The notes below the pieces were generated by a model, which ran no database searches, was not told the DNA's origin, and worked only from the letters and a program-made list of their open reading frames with translations. From Dromaius novaehollandiae (lineage: Eukaryota; Chordata; Aves; Casuariiformes; Dromaiidae): 64,000 nucleotides of DNA. The stretch spans positions 29,966,501 through 30,030,500 of the forward strand of contig NC_088099.1 in NCBI RefSeq assembly GCF_036370855.1. The letters are read 5' to 3'. Below are positions 11,701-23,545 of the stretch, one piece after another (the first letter of the stretch is position 1; the number at the start of each line of letters is the position of its first letter). Both the position numbers and the translations under genes were made by a program.

Positions 11701-14700
11701 CCCTCATGCCTATACTGAATGGGTGTTAGAGTCACTTTTCACTACCAGCATTTCTAATTATCTATTTAATCTCTAGATTTATTTGGACTACTATCACTGT
11801 TCTCCTGGACTCCTAAGCCTACATCTACCATGAAGTATTTCTTCAGGTCTGTTTGTAGAGACTTTCTGTTTGCCATACAAATTACAAAACTTTCTAGCCA
11901 TACTATTAGCTATAACCTTCCTTCACCCTTCTGTTCACTCTTTGCACTACCTTTTTAAGATTTAAATTAATTGGGGCAGGAATTTTGTGCTAATTTTGCA
12001 TAAAAAGCTCTCAGTAATGGACTAAATAAATAATTAAAGTGTTACCATTTGTCCGTTTAGCATTAGATTTAACAAAATGTTTGAAATGTGTAATACATAA
12101 GTGATTGTAGATTACTGAGATGTGCAGTATTCTTGCAGGAACATGCTGCTTTTAAGAGCCTTCTCTTATGGACTGGAAATTTAAATATAGTTTTAAGAGG
12201 CCTCCCACTGAATTTACTTACCTGTTGTTAAGGGTTTAACAGGGGAGGGAACACCTCCAGTTAATTTGGAATTCAAAAGACATTCCTAACATTTAAAGTC
12301 ATGCAGTTTTATACATACCTCTTTAACTTACACTGAAAGGAGTTAGGTGGGTGCCACAAGCTAAGAAGGTGTATATGTGTTTGCAAGATTGGAGTTTTGG
12401 ATAGTAAATGCTTCAAGGCAGAGATTTTGTGTTTAAGATATAGATTTGTACATGAAGGCTGTTTGAAAGTAATCTAGCATGTGAATTTAAAGCATGCCAG
12501 CTATTTCCACACAAGCTCTTCATGTAGCCACTCTTAATCCATACAGAGCATCTTTCTAAAATTGCCTCAAGCTAGTTTGGAAGTGGATTAGTTTAAGCCA
12601 CATTTAGGTGTCCTTAGTAAGGAATTAGAACAGGTATAAGAGGAGTGACTGTGGAACTCTCATTGTGGAAAAAATGTTCCAGGCTGTTTTCCCACTTAGA
12701 TGTAGCTCATCGCAGCAGGGTCCTGATATTGATTGGAGCCTTTCTGTGCTATCACACCCAGTAAGCTTCTATGACTGAAAACACTGCAGACTATTGAGTC
12801 ATTTGAACTATCCGTAGTTGTAATACTTTTTCAAAACGTACCAATAATCTTGTTTGGATAGAGTTCCTCTTAGTAGCAAGCTGTCACTTCCCAGGTTTTT
12901 ATGCTGTGGTGAGATGAGTCCTTAGGAAGCAGGACACAATGATTTTATTCATAAAGCATTATGCATGTAGTAGAACATCCTGGCTCTGTCTAATTAAGCA
13001 ATAATTCACCATGGGCATCCACGCCTTTCAGAGTGACTGTTATCTGCCTCAGCTGCGTTGTTGAAAGGCATAAGGCTACAAGCCACACAAGTGCCAGTGC
13101 AGTCATCCTCTGGGAAGGCCTTCTCCAGAACACTTTACTAATATGAAGTATGTAGTTTTGTCCTGTCTTTAAGTTTTGCTTGCTTGTGCAATGTTTATAT
13201 TATAGAGTGAGAGTAATGCCTGGGTTCATGGAGCACAAGAATATTGCTGTAGTAATGATCTGAGATAGAGCCAAAACAGCTGAGAGCAGTTATATCCTGC
13301 TCCAGGTGTATTTCCTGATTCAGGGCTATTGGCCCTCCTTAAACTGATAGCAAGGCCATGGGAGTTAAACTTATTTGGAGGATGTATGGAGCTATGATCA
13401 GAACTTTCCTTGTGCTTTCTGTCTTTCATATTTTCCTGCTTCTTGTCTAGATCTGTAGGTAGAATATAGCTTCAATATCAAATGTCAGAATGAAAGAGTG
13501 GAGGGTAGGCTGAGTGGAGAATAGTGGCTTATACAGCCTGCAGGAGAGGTGAGAAAAGGGCATGTTGAATAGTCTGTGGAAAGAAAGGAGAAAGAGTGTA
13601 AGCAGTAAAAAGAACACAGGAGGAAAGGGGATAGGTAGGAAGTGGGTAGCATCATTAAAAAACATGGAAAAGCTGTCAGTAAAGGAAATATAGAGGTAAG
13701 ATAGGCTAAGAAAGAATTGCTAGTAAGTAAAGCAAGCTATGAGAAAGTCCAAGAGAAGTAGTTTTTGTGCTAGATGGGAAAGGAGGGAGTCTGTCCAGAA
13801 GCAATTTTGATGAACTTGTAACTCTGAGGACCTGGAGAGGTAATGGAAGAAGAGGGTCAGAAGCCCCAGTGAGTTACCTGTGGGCATATGTAGAAAGCAG
13901 CCTGGTGGCTGTGGAAACCCAGAATTAGGCACTCTAGGGAGCTGTTCTGCAATCCTTGGATTACAGTAAAAAGGGAAGGGCTGGTTAAGGGAGAAAGAGA
14001 AGAGCAATTGTTAAGACAGAAGTGGACTAATGAAGATCTTCACTCATGGTAGCTTCAGCAACATCCAGGAGTTGAATCAAGGTTTGACTCTTGTTCATAT
14101 ATCTCACCAGTTGTGTTATGGGTTCACAGTCATGCAATAGTAAGTTCTTGGCAGTTGCTCAGTAGTTTGTTCTTCTGCTCTTTTGTTGAAACAGCACATG
14201 ATGGATTTGAGCAAAGCTCTTTCTTTTCATTGCTAAGCCTGGTGCCTTCCACAACCACAGGGTCTGCACTCTATCAGGCCTGGCACAGAGAGAAGCAGCA
14301 AGCAAATCATCTTCATTTTGTGTTTTGAGTCTATAGTCTATTAAAATCTATGAAAAGCCATAGCTTTTAAGTTGCCTAACATAACAATTTCCCATCTCTG
14401 TCTCTCACACTTGCTTAACTCAGTCTTATAAAACTTTGTGTGAATTGTCATGCTGTGTTATATTGTCTGGAAATATCTCATATATAAATCATTTGAAAAT
14501 GCACACAACCATCATGGGGAAGAAAATGCATAGTGAATTGTCTATCTACAGTAACAGCGGTTCCAAAAGGTTTTTCCCCACCACCTTATTCCTTTTTGCT
14601 CTTGTAGAGAAGCTAAATATATGTAAGATAGAATATTCAGAAAATGTCATGAATCATTGAGGGTTTTTTGGCAGGGGAGGGCTTTTAGGGTCAATCTGTT

Positions 14701-16820
14701 TTGTTTACAGAGCATGTGAGGCTTTTGTTGTGTTGTTGTAATGTCTGGCTAGTGGAAAATACATCTTCTTAAATCAATTTAAAAAATAACATTTATGATT
14801 GTGGAAGATATTTATGACAATAAACATTGCTATGCTGTAAAATAGAAAAAAAGGCTCTCCAGGGCTAAATGTAGGTTTTTGCCTGCTTTGGCTGTTTTAA
14901 AAATTTAACAATTTCAGAGGAAGCTAACCACACAATTGCATCTTTTCCAGGGTTGTTACAACCTTCTGCTGCGAACTGTCTAAATGATTCTATTTAAAAT
15001 CATAACTGAGATTACTCTTATCAGTTGAGACTAGGTCATCATGGCTTTATTACTGTAGCAATTGGATTTAGTCAAGATAAGTTAGTCAAAATGTGGATCA
15101 GCTGCATCAGTTTTTTCTTTTAGAGACTGCCTAGACAGCGTCTAATGTGAAAACTAGCACCATCCAGAACCATGGTATCTCCAAGGCCTTGTGAGGTGGG
15201 AGTTAGGATTAAGATTAGCAGTTTTCTCCCCTTGTGCTTGCTGGTGATGTGCTTGTCAGTGGCTGGTAATGCTTTCAACCATCTGGAGAGAATGTGGTAA
15301 AGGTGAGATAGGAGAGCTACTATTCAGAGTGGATTGAGTTGGTCATATACATCTCTGAGCTGGGAGAAATGTCATTAATTGTGCTTTGGGCATCAGCTCA
15401 TCTTTAGCTTCATGGAGTGGCAGAGGAATGCAGGTTAAGGCCAATAAGAAACACAAAGCTGCTGACATGAATGGGTTTGAAATTATTTTCCTGCTAAGAT
15501 TAAGTCTAGTTTTGTATGGGGAGAGTTCAGCTGAATGGGGGAACTGTGCTAGCAGCTGTGAAGAAGAGCATTAGCCTGAGGTCATACACTGTACATATGC
15601 TGCCTGAAACCTGACAGTTCCTGCTGTCGATTTTCTGAAGTGCTTTAGTGAGATGGCAATTACATGCAGAGCCATACTGAGATATTTCTGCTCCTAGGGC
15701 ATAATGGTATCTGTACCTTTTCCTAGTACTTCTGTTTCCCTTTAGAATCTGCATTTCCAAATCCATCCTGCTGGATGCCAGAAGTACCATTAGATGGGTT
15801 CTCTGTGCCTTGTTCCAAGATGATATTCTCTACCTGGCTTAAACAGTTTCTGTGGAAAGTGACTGGCCCCAGCTGTGCTCGTTCCTGCTTGCTGAGGACA
15901 GCATAGGTGCAAGGCAGGGAGAACAGCAGCCCTTCCTTGAGAGAACTGGGACCGTGAGAAGTGTTGAGGCATAAATTCTCCTTGAAGCATAAGCAGCTCC
16001 CTCTTTCTAAGACTGCATTTGCAGGTGACACCTGCATGTAATATCTGGGTTGGGTTGACAACAGTAAAACCAGCCTCATTCTCCACCTGCTCCCTGAACA
16101 AAGCTTTGTGATACATAGCTGACAAATGCCACAAAATCCAAAGGAGCAGCTGCAGCAGGCTTGACTTCAGCCTCTTTTCCAGGAATTACTTACATCTTGC
16201 ATTTGTCACGTGTTCAAATTCTGTCTAATCTAGTGGCAATTTCAGTCCTGAGAAGCTCTGTAAATATCATCAATGTGCTTGACCTCCCTTTAGGTGGTAG
16301 ATGGAAGGCCTTTGAAATGCTGAAAAAGGCTGGTACCAGCATCATCTCCAGGTGATGGATCAGTGCTCCAGGACCATCTGAAAATACGGTGCCTCTGAAC
16401 ATCTACCCTGGTTTCATGTCAACAGCTCTAGGAGGAACTCTTAAAAACCAGGATAAGACATCAGGGAGGAAAGTTCTTTATTTCCTTCCTTTTGAGATCC
16501 ATTCTCCATATTTTCTATATGCCAACTCCACTGATAACGCAACCTGACCTGTAAAACCTGCCACCAGGTTCAGCTAAAAAGTCTGTTGCTCAACAGGCAT
16601 CTGGTGAACGTGCCCTGAATTAGGCTACTGTATTTACTGCACACATGACCTACTCTGTTGATCACTGAAGGTGATTAATAGTAATCTCTCTTTTTTTGCA
16701 ATGGAACTGTATTAGGTATAATCACGTAATTATTTAATGAGGTTTAGCTATGGAGATGCTAACCTGTATCTGGAATGTTCTTAAGCTTTTCTGCCTAGAT
16801 TTGCAAGCTGAGACTCTGGC
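5800..16820. other. Long non-coding block
   Basis: No gene is supported across about 11 kb. A 90-base plus-strand segment at 6535-6624 (acceptor TGCTTCAG, strong donor GAG/GTAAGT) is open in one frame with phase 2 at both ends. Ninety bases are open in some frame about half the time by chance. A minus-strand acceptor/donor pair at 12332/12222 (CTTTCAG; CAG/GTAAGT) encloses 111 bases with stops in all frames. Frames at 6729-7049, 13720-14007 and 15723-16134 are overlapping chance frames in slightly GC-richer patches. A piece near 12470-12620 contains cacaagctct and a gattagtttaagccaca word similar to sauropsid MITE sequence, but no terminal repeats are visible. Confidence 0.5.
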
Positions 16821-16824
16821 AATC

Positions 16825-17060
16825 AAGATAAAAGAAAGTTTGTCTGCACTGGAAAACTTAAGAATTGAAGTAATTAATGGAGTTAAAGTGGATTAGTTAA
16901 ATCAGATTAATTCTTGATCATCCAAAGTGAATTAAACTAAACCAAGTTAAGACCACTTCCTGAGTAAGAGCACCCACTTGCTGGCTTAATGCAGTTTAAC
17001 TAATCTTCTTAGAAAGTGAATTTGGATTACTTTTCCTGACTATCCTCTCATACCCAGTTC
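16825..17060. mobile_element. Possible non-autonomous DNA transposon relic (MITE-like)
   Basis: The block begins with gtttgtctgcactgg, resembling the gtctacactgg starts of sauropsid non-autonomous DNA elements. It is unusually rich in GATTA/TTAA words. It contains the inverted pair GATTAGTTAAA (16891-16901) and TTTAACTAATC (16995-17005), about 93 bases apart. No terminal inverted repeats or target-site duplication could be fixed by eye, so the limits are approximate and no family is named. Confidence 0.3.
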
Positions 17061-19529
17061 CTTAGCATTAAAACAGAAATGGCTTCAAAAGTGCTTTTCC
17101 CAAGGCTTTGGGGCATGATCGAACCTGACGTTCAAGAGGATATCCTATGATTAGTACTCAAGAAAAAGCATCTGCATGAGTGCTAGGAATAAAATGAATA
17201 GATCTTTATGCAGTTTTATGTGCTAAGCTGAAACAGTTCAGGCTATATGTCATTCATATTTTCCATATGTTTATATCTTGGATGCCGACAAACTGGGTGA
17301 CAACGGCATCTAATCTTAGCAGCAAACTAGATGGAAGAGGAGCATGAGGGCAGGCAGGTTGAATCAGATGAAATCTTATTGTTCTACAGTCAAAGGACTT
17401 TAAAGTTGTTATGACCTTCTTCATATAATCTGATCTTCTGCTATTTAAGGTTAGTGGGTGAGTTTTATCTTAAGCCCTGTGGAGTGGTTGGGAAAGTTTT
17501 GGAGCTGTACTCTGTTGTGTCTCTGAGGTAGTGCTACCCAGCTGGAGAGATCACTGTGTGTGCTCAGCTCAAGGGTTTATTTGTGAAAGTGGCAGAACCT
17601 TTGTTTCCTGTAGTTTCATTCCAAGGAATGTGGCTTTTCTTGCTTTTTGGTTAAATCCTGATGGAGGCAAAGTACTAGGAACTTCTGCTTTTGATGTGGC
17701 TAGTCTGTGGCAAGTCTCACCACTATGGCTTTGCCTAGCTATGTTGTGGTAGAAAAACTGCAGTGCTGTTTCCAGTTTTTTTTGTTTTCTCAGGTTAGCC
17801 ATCTAAAGCTAGTTATCTTACTTTAAAAAGGAGTCACATGCCTTGGGCATGAAGTTTAAAGTTATGTGTATACTATGCTAAAGAGCTCATAGTGTATCTG
17901 TAGCACATATTGTGGAAAATATTTGTGTGATGCAGTTTACCGACTAGAGCTTAGGACCACAGAATTTCATAAGCACTATTTAAAAACATAAGTAGAAGAG
18001 TTCTTTTTCCCTCACTGCATATTTGGCCCTATTTGCATATCGTATTACAAGACTGCAAAATGTAGCTCAAATCTAGCAATTGGTAGCACAGAATAGAAAG
18101 GAAAAGCTTTAAGCACCTCTACTGATTTTAGTGGGACAGTGCATAGTCTCAGCAGTTTTTCTGTGTGCTGTCATTTGCAAGATCAGTGCATAAAGTCCCC
18201 CTGATCTCTCTGATTTTGGTGGGACTTGTCATGTGAAGAAGTCATGATTCCTGTCAGCTGAATTGTAATGCACAACTACATTGCTGGTTTTCAGATCTGC
18301 TAAGCCATCATTCACAAAAGCATCCTAAAGCTGTCCTGGCTTTGTTGACTTACATCTCCATTACTGGATATGGATTACTTTTGATTTTAAGAGAGGTTGA
18401 AAGGGTAAGAAAGATGTCTGCCTTGTGAAAATTATTGAGAAGACAGGTTGTAGTCAGGGGTAGGTATTTGAGCCAATCAGGCTCTGAAACAGGATGGATG
18501 CATTTTTCCAGTGTGGTGCCTGAGCTAACATGTAAATTTGGACACAGCTTTGCAACCCAAGCTAGTCATCGTGCACAGCTCTGTGCTGTGTTGTTTGGTG
18601 TTACTGCCTAGAAAATCATGTGCACTACTTCCTTGCATGGTGTAGGTAGGCCTGAAGGAGACACATGAGCTACCAACTAGATGTCTAGAAATGTTTAAGT
18701 AAAGGATTTTGAAGACAGGAATGGCCTTATCTTCAGTAATGCCTTTAATATAATCTCTTTATATCACTCAGGCAATATAAAGTAAATTTAGAATTGAGAT
18801 AAGTATAACTCATACCTACATGAATTCTCTTCTGTACTGCTGGTTGTACAGAAGGGCTGTGGTGTAAAATAACTTATGGTATCTTGGCAATAAAATACCT
18901 TCTCTGCAGTGGATGTTAAACAAACAAGAAATCATGATAATTCCCACCTAACAGACAATCTAAATGAGTAACTACTATCTCATAGATCTTTTTTCATGTG
19001 ACATTGTTTGAAGAGACAGAGTATCCAAATATGAAAAGCAAGGCAGTTTTCCTTGACAACAGGCCAGGTTTTACTCAAGAAAACTGCAGCACAATTCAAA
19101 TGTTGATCCTTGGTCATTTCCTCTAGCCAATTTAATCTGATTCATCGCCAAATCCCAACACTTTGTAATATAATAAACTGATGGTCTTTGATTATATCTG
19201 ACACCAGCAAAGGAGCACTGATCAGAAATATTTTCCTTTGATTTCTCTGGGTAGTGGATCAGATGTAGCAGTAAAAGGAAAGGAACAAATGAACATCATA
19301 AAATGAACTTTTTTTTAAATCTCTGCCTACAAAGATGTTCTTTAGAACTACAGACAACACAATCTTTCTTTACTCTTAAACCGTGAGCAAAACCTTTCTG
19401 TATACAATACCTGGAAGTCCCCAAATACCATGAAATGTCTAGAAGAAATCAGTGCATACATGAGGACAGGTGTGACGTCCGGTGGATCCTTCTGGTATAT
19501 CATCCTCCACATCCATGTGTTATGGAAAT
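17061..19529. other. Non-coding stretch left of the retrovirus
   Basis: I see no gene or clear repeat. Around 18100-18240 there are short 'tactgattttagtgggac' and 'ctctgattttggtgggac' words reminiscent of the ancient cattgacttcaatggga-type repeat, in degraded form. The 81-codon minus-strand frame at 19348-19593 abuts the LTR. Part of it may be U5 or flank, and I do not recognise it as a host protein. Confidence 0.5.
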
Positions 19530-20245
19530 TAGGCTTGTCAGCCACCATAACAGGGCCTGACCCTAGGTTCCCACAAGTAAAGTTCAGAGCCAAATCAAAA
19601 CAAATTAAATTTTAATCACGCGCATGCCGTAATTACAGCTCGAGCTGGGTGCCTCCAAAGAGGGACCCTAACATAAACAAATCCTGGGCAATTATAGTTT
19701 TTTCAACTTACATTTCCCACCCCTCACGTGGTAGTTAGACCAAAAGTAATTTTTTGGTCTGGGGTTTCCTGCTCCTCATTGGGTCTCATCGTCATTCTGA
19801 GGTAAGCTGTTTTTCTCCTCATTTTTGTTTTTTGCAGTCTCTGCTGACGGTTGTACCTCTGTTTTTGTTGGGTCTTACTGTTGTGTCTTAAGGTCCTGAG
19901 GAGGAGGAGGTGATTCTAAATCATAACAATTAACACTGCCCCAGCAGTGAGCTAAGGCTTTGTCCCTCAAGGTCCTAATGCCCTGCACTGGTCTTATTTC
20001 AAAGCCTTGACACCTTCCCTTTTGGAGTGTGAGATGCAGGAATGCAGACTGCTTGTAACTTCCTTATCTTCCTAGCTTGAACCAGCTCTGAGGCCCCCTT
20101 TCTTACTGGACTAAGTAAAAGTTCATTATTTTGTCTAAGTGCAGCCTAAGGCTTCAGCAAATTTAGCTGCTCATGCTAAGCAAGTTTTATATAAGTTGTG
20201 CTAAGCAGCTACCTCTAGACAGTTTCAGTTCGCTATTCTTTAACA
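19530..20245 (-). repeat. 3' LTR of the endogenous retrovirus
   Basis: On the minus strand the LTR begins TGTTAAAGAATAGCG at 20245, directly after the polypurine tract, giving the expected TG terminus. A TATATAA word lies at about 20185-20194, unusually close to the 5' edge for a U3 TATA box. An ATTAAA polyadenylation-like hexamer lies near 19609-19614. The 3' (low-coordinate) boundary is not fixed. A short run near 19530-19576 (gggaacc...ggctgacaagcc on the minus strand) resembles leader-proximal sequence at about 25855-25890 (gggaacc...ggctgagaagcc). That would fit U5 extending to about 19530, but the match is short. Regulatory use in the present genome is not shown. Confidence 0.6.
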
Positions 20246-20263
20246 GTTCCCCCCTTTGTTTTT
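20246..20263 (-). other. Polypurine tract
   Basis: The minus strand reads aaaacaaaggggggaac immediately before the LTR's TG. This is the purine-rich primer site for plus-strand DNA synthesis and fixes the U3 edge of the LTR. It is short and intact. Confidence 0.8.
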
Positions 20264-20870
20264 ATGAAGCATCCCTGCTAATACTTTAAACAGAGTTCTC
20301 GAAGCCTTTCAAGGCGTACTATCACGTTCCATAATCTTATGCATAATATGATCATAAACAATAGGCATAACACAGTTAAAGTTAACACAACTACTACTGG
20401 GTGCAACACATGATTATAAATCGCTGTTGTAGTTGGTGACCACCATCCCAGCCACGATGTTCTCCATCCCTTTTTATCCTTTCCGAGACGTGGTGTGTCT
20501 CTTCCGCATCATGATGAATGGTGATTAGAGTTTTCTGTCCACTGTTTTGGATGTGTTCTAGCAGTCGATGCAAATCGTCGTGTTGTAGTAGTTTCTTTAC
20601 CAGGGTGAGATTCATCCCAATGGGGGTAGGTAGTAAATTTTGAATTAATGTATAATTAGATTGTAACAATTGATAAGATCTAATAGGAGCTGAATAATTA
20701 AAGTCGCATCCCATAATCTTTGGTAAAGTTACAAATACAAATATTTGAGTGATTACTTGTATCTACAACAATGTTATCTATGAATATAAGATTACAAAGT
20801 GTTCTTACACATACACATTCTTTTGCAACATATACAAGTACAGTTCAACTTTAACAGCAAAATAAGAACA
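20264..20870 (-). pseudogene. env remnant: transmembrane-subunit piece
   Basis: The clearest frame (20714-20394, 106 codons) has three N-glycosylation sequons (NYS, NYT and NLT near residues 6, 20 and 35). A leucine- and histidine-rich helical stretch follows (LVKKLLQHDDLHRLLEHIQN). It then breaks by frameshift near 20430. In another frame about 20400-20330 encodes a long hydrophobic stretch followed by a short basic tail and a stop near 20280, consistent with a membrane anchor and cytoplasmic tail. Position, immediately before the polypurine tract, supports env. Nearly all of the surface subunit is absent, since only about 150 bases separate integrase from this piece. The classical CX6CC and immunosuppressive-like segment of gammaretroviral TM is not visible. 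It could have been deleted, or the env could be of another type. No functional envelope can be made. Confidence 0.65.
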
Positions 20871-21793
20871 TAGTATGACAGTATATGGCCTGTTCCATTT
20901 AGGTTTTAACTTGGATTTTTGTGAAAATACTTTAACTAAAACTTCATCCCCGGGCTGTATACCAAGCACTTGTATTTCAGGTGGTGTGGATTGATATCAT
21001 ATATATATATATGTATATATATATTTTTTTTTAAGATTTTCAAACCTTTTTGCATACTTAGAACATACTGGGTTAGTTGTTCATCTCTGTCTAACAGGCT
21101 GGTCTTAGCTGGAATAATAAGTCCCTAGTACAGCTAAATGTCTCCCAAAGAATTTCTGCTGGTGTTAGTCCTATGGGTTGCCATGGGACATTTCAAACAT
21201 CCCATAGAGCTAAGTTTAATGCTTCTGGCCATTTTAGGCTAGCATGTGTGCATTTCTTGCTATTTTTTCTTTTAATGTTCTATTCATTCTTTCTACTTGT
21301 CCTGAAGATTGTGGGTGATAAGGGGTACATAGGTTTCTTTTTATTCCTAATGATTTATATAACTGAGTGATTATGCTTGCCGTAAAATGGGCAGCCCTAT
21401 CTGAATCAGTGGCTTCTGGGACCCCATACCTGGGTATGATTTCCTTCAGTAAGGCTTTTACCACTCCCCCTGTGTCGGCCTTTCTTGTTGGGAAAGCTTC
21501 TACCCAGCCTGATAACTGATCTGCTATCACTAACAAGTGTTTGTACCCATTGGCAGATGGCAAATCCGCATAATCTATTTGTAGCTTCTGGAAAGGGAAG
21601 TAAGCCCATGGTCGCCCCCCCTAAATCTGAGCTTGGCTTGTTATTTGAAAACTTCTGGCAGGTCGGGCAGCTATTTGTTATTCTTTTAGGCAGCTGCATA
21701 AATTCCTGGAGCAGCCCATACTTTCTGTACCTGCTTAGCTATTGCCTCGGCTCCCCCATGAGCTTTATCGTGAAACCACCTAGCTATAGTAAT
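20871..21793 (-). pseudogene. Integrase (pol 3' part), broken
   Basis: The N-terminal zinc site is present as HX3H (codons 21772-21770 and 21760-21758) and CPTC (codons near 21669-21658). These lie in different frames from one another. The catalytic core is best preserved at 21563-21234 and starts after YADLP. It has DQLSGWVEAFPTRK, then TDSDRAAHF carrying the second Asp, and SSGQVERMNRTLK carrying the Glu of the D,D-35-E triad. A C-terminal GPY/F-like segment with basic residues and WNRPY lies near 20950-20880 after several breaks. Integrase joins viral DNA to host DNA in the nucleus. Frame changes at about 21600 and 21230 and stops elsewhere make this copy inactive. The (TA)n expansion at 21.0 kb sits within the tail region. 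Confidence 0.88.
20998..21033. repeat. (TA)n microsatellite inside the retrovirus
   Basis: An imperfect TA/TATG array is followed by a T run. It arose after insertion, within what should be the integrase tail or env region. Confidence 0.85.
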
Positions 21794-22698
21794 TAAATAT
21801 TTGGTTTTGGTAGAATTGGTTTTCCTCCAATTGTCCATACTCCATCATCACTTTGTTTTGCTTCCCACTGCTCCCATTGTTTTTTCTCTTCCACTGAGCA
21901 GTCTTTTTCATACATAGTTTTGGGGTCTATTAAGTTTGGCCACTCACTCTGGTCCATCCTTGGAACTGCCCCCATACATTCTTTCAGAGGCTGTCGAGCT
22001 GCAGCTTTTGCAGCAGCGTCGGCTAAAGCATTTCCTCTGCTAATTTCTGTAGTGTCTTTAGTATGGGCTGGGCAGTGTATTACAGCAATTTCTTTGGGCA
22101 GTTGAACTGCTTCCAGCAAATTACGTATTTCTTCTCCATTAGCTAATTTCTTTCCTGATGACGAAAAGAATCCTCGTTCTTTCCGTAACATCCCTGTTGC
22201 ATGACATACTCCAAATGCATATTTAGAATTGGTATAGATATTTACCCGCAAGTTCTTACCTATTTTTGCTGCTTGGGTCAATGCTATTAATTTTGCTCCT
22301 TGAGCACTTACTGATGGAGACAAAGGATTGGCCTCAAGTACCTCAAAGACATTAGTGACAGCATAGCCGGAGCGGTGCCTTCCGTCCAAATAATAGGATG
22401 ATCCATCTGTAAACAGAACTAAGTCTGGGTTCTCCAAAGGTTCATCTTTAAGGTCCTCCCGGGGCTTGCTCGAGCTGACGATCACCTGCTCACAGGAATG
22501 ATGCGGCTCTCCATCCTCCAGTAGAGGCAATAGTGTTGCTGGGTTTAAGATATTGCATCTTTTTAAAGTCACATTGTCTGCATGCAGTATTATCAGTTCA
22601 TAGCGGTGAGCTCTCTGTGGGGATAGTGCTTGAATTATGTATTGCTTCATTAACAGTTCTACTTCATGTGGCACAGACACAGTCAATGAATGACCCAA
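21793..22698 (-). pseudogene. RT connection and RNase H (301-codon open frame)
   Basis: This is the longest open frame in the window. The C-terminal two thirds is a retroviral RNase H, which removes the RNA strand of the RNA-DNA hybrid. The first catalytic Asp is present in LVLFTDGSS (D98). The expected Glu in the AQ-x-AELIAL motif is Lys here (SAQGAKLIAL, K136), and the expected Asp of the YTDS motif is Asn (YTNSKYAF, N157). The final Asp remains in GNALAD (D227). Two of four metal-binding acidic residues are therefore lost, so even this intact frame would be enzymatically dead. After RNase H the frame continues into the RNase H-integrase linker (WEQWE region) and stops at 21793. The upstream end connects to the RT thumb at 22799 across a T-rich disrupted joint. 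It is gamma-like. Preservation of length with loss of catalytic residues suggests chance survival rather than selection for RNase H activity. Confidence 0.9.
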
Positions 22699-22798
22699 AA
22701 CTACAGGTCGTGGGTTTTTTTGTTTTTTTGGTTTTTGTTTTTTTTTCCCAATAAGAGCTGCCGTAGCTGCTATTGCTCTGATGCATCCTGGAGTGCCT

Positions 22799-23545
22799 TT
22801 AGTTACTGCATCTAGCTGGGTGGAGTAAATAGGCCACTGGTCTACAGTGAGGACCTAGTTTTTGGGCGAGTACCCCACTTGCTACTCCCTGTCGTTCATG
22901 GACAAATAATTCAAATAGTTTGCTATAATCTGGTAACCCTAGAGCAGGGGCTGAAACTAACGCTTTTTTTACAGATGTAAAAGCTTTCTCCCTTTCTGGG
23001 CCCCAGGCCAAAGGCTCTATCTCCTCCTTTTTTGTTGCCTGTACTAGAGGCTTAGTAAATTTTGCTAACCCAGGAATCCATGGTCGGCAAAATCCCACAG
23101 CTCATAAAAATCCCCTAAGTTGTTTTTTTGTTACAGGACAAGGCATATTAAGAATTGTCTTTACTCGTTCTGAATCAACTAACCTGTGTCCTTCTTGTAA
23201 AATATTTGGGTTTTATCTTAACTCTCGTTGACACAGCTGAAGTTTAGACAGAGATGCCCGATGCCCTTTTTCTGCAAGAGCGTTACATAGAGAAACAGTA
23301 TCTTTTAAACATGTCTCATAATCTTTACTTGCTAATAACAAATCATCCACATATTGTATTAATACAGAATGTCCTGGAAGTTCGATATCTGAGAGGTCAT
23401 TTTTTAGTATACACGAAAAAATAGTTGGAGACCCAGTAAATCCCTGTAGCAGCCTTGTCCAAGTTAATTGTTGTCCCTTCCAAGTGAAAGCAAAGAGATC
23501 TTGGTTATCTTCAGCTATCGGTATACTAAAAAGGCTGCTGTTAGG
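22799..23545 (-). pseudogene. Reverse transcriptase palm/thumb, broken
   Basis: The catalytic YVDD motif is encoded at 23353-23342 within an intact local frame (IQYVDDLLL). Just upstream is the TWTR-LQGF-SPT-like stretch typical of gammaretroviral RT. A 99-codon frame at 23098-22799 carries the thumb/connection signature: [15 protein letters not shown], then [27 protein letters not shown] and RPVAYL. Stops and frameshifts lie between, for example near 23215, 23100 and 23520. RT copies the RNA genome into DNA. Here it is only a fossil. Confidence 0.88.

Noticed and set aside
15723..16134. Two overlapping minus-strand frames of 118 and 114 codons
   Set aside because: Two frames in different phases over the same DNA, neither with recognisable motifs or splice context.
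19348..19593. 81-codon minus-strand frame as a host gene exon
   Set aside because: It overlaps the uncertain end of the LTR. No recognisable protein, and it could be U5 or flanking sequence.
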